Source: Trametes villosa
Taxonomy: Eukaryota > Basidiomycota > Agaricomycetes > Polyporales > Polyporaceae
DNA length: 64,000 nt
NCBI GenBank assembly: GCA_002964805.2
Contig: PUDQ02000001.1
Coordinates: forward strand, 9,262,001-9,326,000
Direction of reading: 5' to 3'
Position 1 is the stretch's first letter. Each line of letters opens with the position of its first letter. The position numbers and the translations under genes are program-made. The notes below the pieces were generated by a model, which was not told where the DNA came from, did no database searches, and worked only from the letters and a program-made list of their open reading frames with translations. Positions 45,642 to 55,493 of the stretch are shown here, piece after piece.

Positions 45642-46066
45642 TTTTGCAAAACACAGGATGCTTTTGCAAAACCAGGAAGCTTTTGCAAAACTCGGAGATC
45701 TTTTGCAAAACGGCCTGCGCGACCATTGTGTGGACGAGCAATATTCTGATATATGTTGTGCACTATCCTCCAGTATGTAGCTTTGGTAGCGTAGTGGCAT
45801 TCGGCGTCTCGATTTATCTACCGGGTAGGCAAGTGCAGTGTTCGAATCCGGCATAGCATCCTTTTTTCTGTTCAACGCTTTGCTTCTCCGTGCTTATACA
45901 TAATACATCACGGCGGAACCAGTGCTGTCTCGGTTTGTTCGTGTCGTCACTGTGCCCCATACAACAGTGAGGCTTGTTACGTGGTAGTAGTTTTCAAACG
46001 GGCGCTAGAAATAGCCCGGGCTTTTGCAAAAGTACCCCGGGCTATTATCCCGGGGCTTTTGCAAAA
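45642..46066 (+). mobile_element. tRNA-like short element with TTTTGCAAAA palindromes, copy 2
   Basis: Four perfect TTTTGCAAAA palindromes at 45642, 45662, 45681 and 45701 are spaced 19-20 bp. A pol III-type promoter follows: box A TAGCGTAGTGG (45787-45797) and box B GTTCGAATCC (45840-45849), then T6 at 45862-45867. The far end has two more palindromes 35 bp apart (46022-46031 and 46057-46066) enclosing CCCGGGCTATTATCCCGGG. The order array, tRNA-like head, terminator, 35-bp pair equals copy 1 at 24210-23819 read on the minus strand. Box A to box B is 53 bp here and about 55 there. The tRNA-like part pairs poorly. Probably a non-autonomous short element; the family is not known to me. Confidence 0.55.
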
Positions 46067-46206
46067 GCAGGTGTGGACTCTACCCCAACGCCGGTGCTGG
46101 GCAGCTCAGAACCATCGACATTGCGCAATACATGCCCGAAAGTTTGGTATGTTCGCTTCCGGGTCCTCAAGACTGGAAAGTGGAGACCGTCTACGTTCGT
46201 TCATAT

Positions 46207-49200
46207 ATGGAACACGCCTTTTCGTCACTACGGTTAGGTGAGTAGAATTCTGTCAGATCTGGCGGGCTGATTGATCAATTCTACATCAGAGCACGGCCTA
46301 CGCAAGGCGACTCACGACGAGCCAATAGCCTCAATGCAGGCCGACCATTCTGCACTGCGTATACTGTTCGGAGAAGCGGCCTCCGCCTTCCCAGAGAGCG
46401 AGACCTCGCAAGGAGGCCCACCACCCGCGTTTGTATCTGTGATGGATCGGGTACACGGTTCGGTGTCTGCGGCGTTGAATGCGTTTGTAGAGCGCTCGCC
46501 AGGCTGGGCCCGTAAGTGTACTCAATCTCCGCGCATGCGCAGTACTGAGAGCAGAGACTACAGACATCCGCACAGCGTACACGCTCACGCGGAGAGCAGC
46601 GACTGCGGAGAGACCTCAGTATCTGCATCGGACGATTGTGTTACTGCAGTTAGCGCAGGCAACACTGGTTTGTGCGCTATTCCAGTGGGTCGACCGAACA
46701 CACGCGCGTGTATTAATGCCACACTGATGCACGACTGCATTCTAGGCTGCAACTTGAGGAAGATGGCGGGGCGAGCCCCTCGGAGCCTGTCGGCAAAAAA
46801 TCACGGTCGTCCGACAATCCCATGAAGTTGGGGACTAGCGGCGAATGTACGTATGTCTACTTCCTTGGCCACGTTCTCATTATCTAACTCTCTAGTTATG
46901 CTGGTGTTTAGTGCCGCTTCGTCAAATCGAAGACCATATAATGCACCTCGGAGGTCTGATAGAGGTTTGCGCTCTGGAGAGATGTCACGGTACGCCTCCG
47001 AGTCTTCCACGTGCAAATGTTGACCAACAGTTGCTGATTTCTAACTTGTGACACAAGGCACCCCTTTACGACTGCACGAATGGAGGGTGAATACACAGCA
47101 TTACGTGAGGATTCAAGTCTAGACTTACAGTGCATCTCCCAGCGCGCACTATCCAGGTGCTCAAACGATATCAAGGGGTTTGCCCAGCATTCCTTCGCTG
47201 TTCAAGGTACACGGCCAGACACGTCGACAATTGACAGCGCCATACGGCTCGTCAGCGCAGCTCTCTCGTCTCTTCCGCCGCAACACGAGAGCTCAGACCC
47301 CGGCACCGCGATACTGCACCAGCATACCCCGCTAGAGCAGGTGTTGCGGAGATACTCAGCAGCTTTTGAGCTCAGGGTTTACCACGCGCCGACAAATGGT
47401 GTAGGTCCGCGTTGGGATCCGTCGCTGGGTGTGACAGAGAGGCGCTTGGGTGGAGTCGATGCCAGGTCGTACGAGCAAATAATAGATGTCGTGAGTGCCT
47501 GTCAAATCTTCTTCTCGAGATACCCTCATGCGCCGTCCACAGGACATGCGGCGAATCTGGAGAGTCATGGTGAGTTTCCTGCACCTTCCGAGATCATATC
47601 TAACGGGAAGTCTCAATGACCACAGGGGTGGGGTCTCTCCGTCGACTGCCACACCTTCGCTCTATGCGTTTACAGGTATGGATGTCACCAATAAGTAGAA
47701 TACTACTAACACTTCATGTGAAGCTACTTCGTTCATCTCGCTTCTCCCGCCGTCGAGGTGGACATACCCCTGATGTTCTCGCCAGCCCTATCCGACGCAG
47801 GTATCCGAGAAGATCCTGACGTGCGAAGTAGGTACACCATCCTTGCGGCCGCAGCGGCGGAGGATTCCTGGTGCTCAGACTATCTGAATCGCCACACGCT
47901 CTCGACCTTCATGGAAGGTGAGTCCAGTGCATGCAGTTACAGCGTGTATCACACTCACTGTGAGTATTGTGCCAGCGTTGGACGGACAGACGACCGGGCT
48001 CCTCGACTTCGAGAAGGTCAATCATTTTACAAGCGCGAAGCCTGAGGGAACAACGCTGGCGGAGTGGATTGTATACAACGGCAGCGGTGAGTCGTGTTCA
48101 CTTTCGTTTGACTCTCAAATACTTCATGGGGAGATTCACAGGCTGGCTCGTATCCGCACATCTCTACCATCTTCGGATTGAGCGGATGATTGAATGCATC
48201 GCATCCATGGATTACGCACGGCAGAATAGCTTGGTCTTTGCGACATATCTTGATAGGATGTCCGACGTTACAGCATTCCTGCGCTCCATCCGGGTGCCTA
48301 GCGCCATCCGAGACCAGAAGTTACTCAGCATGACACTTTCGGTCATGAGGAAGCAGGAGCAGACGGAGATGCATGCGCTTGGGAAGCTGGACTACTCTCT
48401 AGAAGAAAAGGACATTGGGACGATCTTTGGTTTCAGCGAGTCTACTCTGTGGATCGGACGTATCGAAGACGTGAGTCTGTTCTTCTCAGGCATTCAGGAT
48501 ACCTCGTCGCTCATATGTTACATACAGCGTGTACTTTGCATCCTGTTCCTCGTCATCAAAAACCACTTGCGTATGCTCTCTTTAGGGGGGAGTATGTGAT
48601 CGGACAGCAGGTGCTGGAGTCAACTACTCGCACGATTGACTGCCTTGTGGGCATGCTGAGCCGTCGCACATCGGAGCTTCGTGGTACGTCTATCTCCTAG
48701 GTCAAGAGTGCCGCCGCTGGGAAGTCCGGCTATTGACGCAAATATCTCGTGATAGAACAATTCCGGGAGCTACATTGTGACGCTGACAGAGGATTCCAAA
48801 TCGTCGCAAATGGCATGGTTTGTAGTACAATAAACTGCCTGACGTATGGAGATTTAACAATATCTTTTCTAGTTTCAAGCAATGCATCGTTTTCGGATGT
48901 CTTCCGACGACGCGGAGAGAAGACAAATGCAGCTTGAATGGTCCATGCCGTGGCAGTCTGAGTCAGAGGTGGTATCAGCACTGCGGCAATACGACCCCGA
49001 ATTTGATCTCGTCGCGCCGCTTACTCCTTTGTTCACACTACTACACCCTCCTGTACAGGGCTCGCTACACACCGTGCCTTCTCCCTTGGACCAGATTGCC
49101 AACGACTATGAGGTTGTGGCGTCCTTACGGAGGTCTTACGGAATCAGGCTGGCTACGATTCATATTACTAACAGCCTAATCGACACACTACCACCGCCGG

Positions 49201-49345
49201 CACACTCCCAGCAGTAAGTATCTCGCTACTGGCATGAAGTATAAGACTGACACTAACGCAACTTAGCTCTGCCACTCAGTGTGATGAATGCATGGCCCAT
49301 CCTCTCCCCGGTGCGCGCTTCAAATGTATCGATTGCGATGGTAGG
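46207..49345 (+). pseudogene. EF-hand/ZZ paralogue, 5' part, interrupted by LTR element
   Basis: Paralogue of the gene at 16962-21788, matching exon by exon from about 47480. ARSYEQIIDV then DMRRIWRVM (versus ARPYERIENP, DIRKLWKEM), GWGLSVDCHTFALCVY, TLSTFMEG, GWLVSAHLYHLRIERM and VMRKQEQTEMHALGKLDYSL lead to CDECMAHPLPGARFKCIDC. The ATG at 46207 and the exons to 47400 are a guess, as they do not resemble the paralogue. Two signs of decay: the EF-hand loop is LDGQTTGLLDFEKV and lacks the acidic ligands, and a G6 run at 48585-48590 shifts the frame between LRMLSLG and EYVIGQQVLESTTRTIDCL. The gene is cut after the first ZZ cysteines by the retrotransposon at 49346 and resumes at 56216. Confidence 0.7.
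49341..49345. repeat. 5-bp target site duplication, left copy (GTAGG)
   Basis: GTAGG immediately before LTR TGTTA and again at 56216-56220 immediately after TAACA. It is the first five bases of an intron of the interrupted gene. Confidence 0.9.
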
Positions 49346-50068
49346 TGTTACGCCCCGTGCGACCTCCGACACCTGCGGACTCAACTCCGCTTTGGTCCGC
49401 TCTTACTCCGCTTTTACTCCGCTTTTGGTCCGCTAAGTCCGCTCTTATCGGACTTAACTCCGCTTACTCCGCACTTATCGGACTTAACTCCGCTTGTCCG
49501 ACATTTCGGACTTACTTACTCCGCTTTTCCGCTTCAATTCCGATTAGAACAATAGCCTTATTGTCTTCCCCGACTTCCGACCCTATTCCGCTTTCTACCT
49601 TCCTTATTAGTCCGCTCTTATTGTTGTGGCATAACAATTAGCTCGTAGTCTATATATACGTAGCTGGTATGTTGTAGCTACTCAGTTCGGATATCTCGTT
49701 ACACCATCCCATTCATCTATACACTCGTTCTACTCCTCTTCCGCTTCCTCCGCTCGTCGTCCGGTAGCTCCGACCTTCCTAGTCCGGTAAGTCCGACATT
49801 CCGGCGTCGGACCTCCGGACATCGGACCTGTCCACCTCCGAAATCTGAGGACAAGTGGCAAGGGTCTCTGGCGTTGCTAATAGCTTCGCTGAAGTCCTCC
49901 CTTGTGTGGGCCTCCGTTCGGACCTCCGCTCCGCTACGTCCGACAAGTCCGACCTCCGAAGCCCAGGTCCGCTTTCCCGCGCCTTCGGAGTTCGGAGCTC
50001 CGCTTTCCCACGCTTCGGAGCTGTCAACTCCGACCGGGTCCGGACTTAAAGCCCGCACGGCCCTAACA
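49346..50068 (+). repeat. LTR 1, 723 bp
   Basis: Starts TGTTACGCCCC, ends GGCCCTAACA. Contains TATATATA at 49651-49658 and the self-primer AGTTCGGATAT at 49684-49694. The first 200 bp are dominated by ACTCCG/TCCGC words. Confidence 0.93.
49651..49694 (+). promoter_or_regulatory. LTR TATA box and predicted transcript start with self-primer
   Basis: TATATATA at 49651-49658; 33 bp after its first base comes AGTTCGGATAT (49684-49694), whose reverse complement is the primer-binding site at 50071-50081. The transcript probably begins at about 49681-49684. Repeated in LTR 2 and LTR 3 at +3074 and +6148 (minus one base in LTR 3). Confidence 0.7.
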
Positions 50069-50070
50069 GT

Positions 50071-50081
50071 ATATCCGAACT
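50071..50081 (+). promoter_or_regulatory. primer-binding site, self-priming type
   Basis: ATATCCGAACT, two bases after the LTR end at 50068, the canonical spacing. It is the exact reverse complement of 49684-49694 in the LTR, not an obvious match to a tRNA 3' end. A second copy lies at 53145-53155. Confidence 0.75.
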
Positions 50082-50095
50082 CCTCGAGACCCTCC

Positions 50096-51283
50096 ATGGC
50101 TGCCCATTCCGACGATGTCTTCAGGGGTTTCTCCGCCAGGAAGCCCCGCAACACCTCCGCACCCACCCATCCTTCTCCGACACGTTCCCCCAACCCCTTC
50201 AGACAAGTCCCATCACCTCCCCGCAACTCCAGCATCCTTTTTGGCACCTCCAACCCCTTCTTTGGCAACTCCGCACCTCCGACGTTTTGGTCCGCACCTC
50301 CGATCAACTCCGCTCCGCAACTCCGCTCCTCCGCACCTCCGCAGTTTTCCCACGCTCCCTCCGCCCCTTCGGACCAAGCCCAGGATCTTGCCGGAGCTCT
50401 CGCGCTCCTCTCCCAGGTCCTATCCCGCATTTCCGCACCCTCCTCCGAGCGCAACAATGTCCGCGAGCCTGACCAGTTCGACGGTTCCAACTCCGACGAA
50501 CTCCGACTTTTTCTCACGCAGCTGGAGTTGGTCTTCAGGGCACGCCCAGAGACCTTCAACTCCGACGAGAAGAAGGTCACGTACGCGCTCTCGTACCTCA
50601 AGGGGACCGCTTTGCTGTGGTTTGAGCCCTATCTCCTCGAGGGTTACTCCGAGGAGCCACCCCTCTTCCTTTCGGACTTTGGAGTCTTCCTGGAGGAGCT
50701 CCGGACCAACTTCGGACCTCAGGACGTGACAGGTGACGCCGAGCGTGACCTTGAGGCACTCCGGATGTCCGACTCGGACCAGATCGGGACATACATCACG
50801 GAGTTCAACCGGCTGGCCACTCAGGCCCAGTGGGGCACCTCCGCCCTCCGCTACCAGTTCTATCGTGGCCTCCCGGACCGCCTCAAGGACCACATCTCCC
50901 GCATTGGCAAGCCCGACTCCCTCTACACGCTCCGCACCCTTGCACAGTCCCTCGACAAGCGCCACTGGGAGCGCAAGTCCGAGCAACTCCGCATGTCCGC
51001 TTCGCCAACTCCGACCACCTCCGACGGCAACTCCGACACTGAGGACAACTCCGAGGACCTCCTGGACACCATGTCCGACCACTCCGACCCCCGTACTCCA
51101 AACTCCGACACGTCTAGTCCGCCCTGGCGGACTTCGGAGCTCGAGGAGGCCGAAACTCCGAAATCCCGGCCTGCAACTCCGGATTTTGCGGTTTTGGACA
51201 CAGCGGTCGAGGAGGCTCTCGAGGAGCCCTCTAGTCCGCTCCCTGAGGCCCCGGAGGACCTGGAATCGGACATGGAGGTCTAG
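50096..51283 (+). CDS. Gag of the LTR element, copy 1
   Basis: 395 residues from ATG 50096 (MAAHSDDVFRGFSARKPRN). The frame is open upstream through the LTR, but 50096 is the first ATG after the LTR and follows the primer-binding site. The N-terminal 130 residues are Ser/Pro/Asn-rich. Residues of about 145-310 form a retrotransposon Gag domain: QFDGSNSDELRLFLTQLELV, YALSYLKGTALLWFEPYLLE, FLEELRTNFGPQDVTGDAER, TYITEFNRLATQAQWGTSAL and QFYRGLPDRLKDHIS. The tail is acidic, and no CCHC zinc knuckle is seen. It assembles the virus-like particle and packages RNA; here probably in trans with enzymes from another element. Its codons are strongly biased to TCCG-containing Ser codons. Confidence 0.9.
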   Translation: MAAHSDDVFRGFSARKPRNTSAPTHPSPTRSPNPFRQVPSPPRNSSILFGTSNPFFGNSAPPTFWSAPPINSAPQLRSSAPPQFSHAPSAPSDQAQDLAGALALLSQVLSRISAPSSERNNVREPDQFDGSNSDELRLFLTQLELVFRARPETFNSDEKKVTYALSYLKGTALLWFEPYLLEGYSEEPPLFLSDFGVFLEELRTNFGPQDVTGDAERDLEALRMSDSDQIGTYITEFNRLATQAQWGTSALRYQFYRGLPDRLKDHISRIGKPDSLYTLRTLAQSLDKRHWERKSEQLRMSASPTPTTSDGNSDTEDNSEDLLDTMSDHSDPRTPNSDTSSPPWRTSELEEAETPKSRPATPDFAVLDTAVEEALEEPSSPLPEAPEDLESDMEV

Positions 51284-52419
51284 TCCGACCTCCGCTACCC
51301 TGCCCCGGCGGAGTTTCCGTGCTCCGACCCCTCTGCGACGGCAGGATCTCCATTCCCGCACGGACTTCATTTTCTCCCTCATCTCCGACACCTCCGCACT
51401 CCGACCGCAATTCCGACCCCCGCTCTCCGCCGCTTCCCCCGAAACTTCGCACACACCTCCGTCAGCTAACTCCGCACCCCCACACCCATTTTCATATTTT
51501 TTGGACCTCAACTCCGGCCTACAACTTCGATACGCCACCGTCATCTCCGACAACTCCGCGTTTTCGCTGTTTCTGAAGCCACCTCCGATCCTCTCCTTTG
51601 GATGAGGATACTCCGACAGCACCCCCGTCATCTCCGACAGTGGCCCGTCACCTCCGCTCGACTCCCGTCTATGCCACGCCTAGGGTACCGCAAGCCTCCT
51701 CACCTTACAATCTGCTGATTGGCCGAGCGAGCGCTGCAACTTCACCCAGACCCGCATCCCCGGTGGCCCCGTACTCCGCTTTGGCGCCTTTCCGACCTCC
51801 GACAACTCCGGTTTTCGGACCTCCGGACCTCCTCTCCATGGGTACTGCACCCCTGGATGAGCCCCGGACCTCTGACCCTCCGACATCCCCCCATTTCCTC
51901 CGCTATTGGCGCCTTTCTGGCCGCCTCCACTCGCGGTTTACTCCGGTTCAACTCCGGGGTGAACTAGAGTTCTGTCCGCTCCGACTGGCCTAGGAGGGGG
52001 AGAGCAGCTGTGCACCTCCGCCCTGCTCCGACCTCCAACGCAACTCCGCAATTTTTCGGACTTTGGCGACTCCAGCAGTCGCGCAACTCCGACAACTCCG
52101 CTTTTTCGCGTTTTGGCCAGTCGTTGCTCCCTACTCCAGCCGCCCACCTCCGTACTCCCTTCCTACACCCCCAACTCCGACCCCGCACCCTCCTGGTCCG
52201 CACTCCGGACCCTTATCTCCAATCTCCGCATTTTTCGGCCCTACAACCCCGCATTTTTGACCCTCGGACTTCACTATTCCGCTTTTTTCCGTTTTTTTAC
52301 CCTTTTACTTACCCTTCTTTCTATTCCCTTTCAACGCCCCCACCTCCGCTTTCGGACTCCCACCCCGACCTCTAGTCGCTCTCAAGGCCCTCAGGGGTTC
52401 GGGCCTAGTGGGAGGGCAC
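51284..52419 (+). other. 3' non-gag part of the internal region, copy 1
   Basis: 1.1 kb with a Pro/Ser-rich open frame (51598-51993, starting MDEDTPTAPPSSPTVARHLR) and no pol homology. Ends with GTGGGAGGG at 52409-52417, a candidate polypurine tract. Possibly a remnant or packaging region. Confidence 0.6.
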
Positions 52420-53142
52420 TGTTACGCCCCGTGCGACCTCCGACACCTGCGGACTCAACTCCGCTTTGGTCCGCTCTTACTCCGCTTTTACTCCGCTTTT
52501 GGTCCGCTAAGTCCGCTCTTATCGGACTTAACTCCGCTTACTCCGCACTTATCGGACTTAACTCCGCTTGTCCGACATTTCGGACTTACTTACTCCGCTT
52601 TTCCGCTTCAATTCCGATTAGAACAATAGCCTTATTGTCTTCCCCGACTTCCGACCCTATTCCGCTTTCTACCTTCCTTATTAGTCCGCTCTTATTGTTG
52701 TGGCATAACAATTAGCTCGTAGTCTATATATACGTAGCTGGTATGTTGTAGCTACTCAGTTCGGATATCTCGTTACACCATCCCATTCATCTATACACTC
52801 GTTCTACTCCTCTTCCGCTTCCTCCGCTCGTCGTCCGGTAGCTCCGACCTTCCTAGTCCGGTAAGTCCGACATTCCGGCGTCGGACCTCCGGACATCGGA
52901 CCTGTCCACCTCCGAAATCTGAGGACAAGTGGCAAGGGTCTCTGGCGTTGCTAATAGCTTCGCTGAAGTCCTCCCTTGTGTGGGCCTCCGTTCGGACCTC
53001 CGCTCCGCTACGTCCGACAAGTCCGACCTCCGAAGCCCAGGTCCGCTTTCCCGCGCCTTCGGAGTTCGGAGCTCCGCTTTCCCACGCTTCGGAGCTGTCA
53101 ACTCCGACCGGGTCCGGACTTAAAGCCCGCACGGCCCTAACA
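52420..53142 (+). repeat. LTR 2, 723 bp
   Basis: Same length and apparently the same sequence as LTR 1; shared between the two units of the dimer. Confidence 0.93.
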
Positions 53143-53169
53143 GTATATCCGAACTCCTCGAGACCCTCC

Positions 53170-54357
53170 ATGGCTGCCCATTCCGACGATGTCTTCAGGG
53201 GTTTCTCCGCCAGGAAGCCCCGCAACACCTCCGCACCCACCCATCCTTCTCCGACACGTTCCCCCAACCCCTTCAGACAAGTCCCATCACCTCCCCGCAA
53301 CTCCAGCATCCTTTTTGGCACCTCCAACCCCTTCTTTGGCAACTCCGCACCTCCGACGTTTTGGTCCGCACCTCCGATCAACTCCGCTCCGCAACTCCGC
53401 TCCTCCGCACCTCCGCAGTTTTCCCACGCTCCCTCCGCCCCTTCGGACCAAGCCCAGGATCTTGCCGGAGCTCTCGCGCTCCTCTCCCAGGTCCTATCCC
53501 GCATTTCCGCACCCTCCTCCGAGCGCAACAATGTCCGCGAGCCTGACCAGTTCGACGGTTCCAACTCCGACGAACTCCGACTTTTTCTCACGCAGCTGGA
53601 GTTGGTCTTCAGGGCACGCCCAGAGACCTTCAACTCCGACGAGAAGAAGGTCACGTACGCGCTCTCGTACCTCAAGGGGACCGCTTTGCTGTGGTTTGAG
53701 CCCTATCTCCTCGAGGGTTACTCCGAGGAGCCACCCCTCTTCCTTTCGGACTTTGGAGTCTTCCTGGAGGAGCTCCGGACCAACTTCGGACCTCAGGACG
53801 TGACAGGTGACGCCGAGCGTGACCTTGAGGCACTCCGGATGTCCGACTCGGACCAGATCGGGACATACATCACGGAGTTCAACCGGCTGGCCACTCAGGC
53901 CCAGTGGGGCACCTCCGCCCTCCGCTACCAGTTCTATCGTGGCCTCCCGGACCGCCTCAAGGACCACATCTCCCGCATTGGCAAGCCCGACTCCCTCTAC
54001 ACGCTCCGCACCCTTGCACAGTCCCTCGACAAGCGCCACTGGGAGCGCAAGTCCGAGCAACTCCGCATGTCCGCTTCGCCAACTCCGACCACCTCCGACG
54101 GCAACTCCGACACTGAGGACAACTCCGAGGACCTCCTGGACACCATGTCCGACCACTCCGACCCCCGTACTCCAAACTCCGACACGTCTAGTCCGCCCTG
54201 GCGGACTTCGGAGCTCGAGGAGGCCGAAACTCCGAAATCCCGGCCTGCAACTCCGGATTTTGCGGTTTTGGACACAGCGGTCGAGGAGGCTCTCGAGGAG
54301 CCCTCTAGTCCGCTCCCTGAGGCCCCGGAGGACCTGGAATCGGACATGGAGGTCTAG
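53170..54357 (+). CDS. Gag of the LTR element, copy 2
   Basis: Translates identically to the copy at 50096-51283, offset by exactly 3074 bp, including the acidic tail and the absence of a zinc knuckle. No difference between the copies was seen by eye, which implies very recent formation of the dimer or an assembly artefact. Confidence 0.9.
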   Translation: MAAHSDDVFRGFSARKPRNTSAPTHPSPTRSPNPFRQVPSPPRNSSILFGTSNPFFGNSAPPTFWSAPPINSAPQLRSSAPPQFSHAPSAPSDQAQDLAGALALLSQVLSRISAPSSERNNVREPDQFDGSNSDELRLFLTQLELVFRARPETFNSDEKKVTYALSYLKGTALLWFEPYLLEGYSEEPPLFLSDFGVFLEELRTNFGPQDVTGDAERDLEALRMSDSDQIGTYITEFNRLATQAQWGTSALRYQFYRGLPDRLKDHISRIGKPDSLYTLRTLAQSLDKRHWERKSEQLRMSASPTPTTSDGNSDTEDNSEDLLDTMSDHSDPRTPNSDTSSPPWRTSELEEAETPKSRPATPDFAVLDTAVEEALEEPSSPLPEAPEDLESDMEV

Positions 54358-55493
54358 TCCGACCTCCGCTACCCTGCCCCGGCGGAGTTTCCGTGCTCCG
54401 ACCCCTCTGCGACGGCAGGATCTCCATTCCCGCACGGACTTCATTTTCTCCCTCATCTCCGACACCTCCGCACTCCGACCGCAATTCCGACCCCCGCTCT
54501 CCGCCGCTTCCCCCGAAACTTCGCACACACCTCCGTCAGCTAACTCCGCACCCCCACACCCATTTTCATATTTTTTGGACCTCAACTCCGGCCTACAACT
54601 TCGATACGCCACCGTCATCTCCGACAACTCCGCGTTTTCGCTGTTTCTGAAGCCACCTCCGATCCTCTCCTTTGGATGAGGATACTCCGACAGCACCCCC
54701 GTCATCTCCGACAGTGGCCCGTCACCTCCGCTCGACTCCCGTCTATGCCACGCCTAGGGTACCGCAAGCCTCCTCACCTTACAATCTGCTGATTGGCCGA
54801 GCGAGCGCTGCAACTTCACCCAGACCCGCATCCCCGGTGGCCCCGTACTCCGCTTTGGCGCCTTTCCGACCTCCGACAACTCCGGTTTTCGGACCTCCGG
54901 ACCTCCTCTCCATGGGTACTGCACCCCTGGATGAGCCCCGGACCTCTGACCCTCCGACATCCCCCCATTTCCTCCGCTATTGGCGCCTTTCTGGCCGCCT
55001 CCACTCGCGGTTTACTCCGGTTCAACTCCGGGGTGAACTAGAGTTCTGTCCGCTCCGACTGGCCTAGGAGGGGGAGAGCAGCTGTGCACCTCCGCCCTGC
55101 TCCGACCTCCAACGCAACTCCGCAATTTTTCGGACTTTGGCGACTCCAGCAGTCGCGCAACTCCGACAACTCCGCTTTTTCGCGTTTTGGCCAGTCGTTG
55201 CTCCCTACTCCAGCCGCCCACCTCCGTACTCCCTTCCTACACCCCCAACTCCGACCCCGCACCCTCCTGGTCCGCACTCCGGACCCTTATCTCCAATCTC
55301 CGCATTTTTCGGCCCTACAACCCCGCATTTTTGACCCTCGGACTTCACTATTCCGCTTTTTTCCGTTTTTTTACCCTTTTACTTACCCTTCTTTCTATTC
55401 CCTTTCAACGCCCCCACCTCCGCTTTCGGACTCCCACCCCGACCTCTAGTCGCTCTCAAGGCCCTCAGGGGTTCGGGCCTAGTGGGAGGGCAC
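54358..55493 (+). other. 3' non-gag part of the internal region, copy 2
   Basis: Duplicate of 51284-52419, again with the Pro/Ser-rich frame (54672-55067) and the purine run before the LTR. Confidence 0.6.

Noticed and set aside
45781..45870. Functional tRNA gene with box A, box B and T6 terminator
   Set aside because: T-stem and acceptor stem do not pair. Kept only as the head of the palindrome element.
49717..50601. 294-codon antisense frame over LTR and gag start
   Set aside because: Same composition artefact, spanning LTR and coding sequence.
50420..51631. 403-codon antisense open frame (and its duplicate 53494-54705)
   Set aside because: It mirrors the TCCG-biased Gag frame; its Arg/Gly/Ser/Glu-rich translation has no domain. 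A composition artefact.
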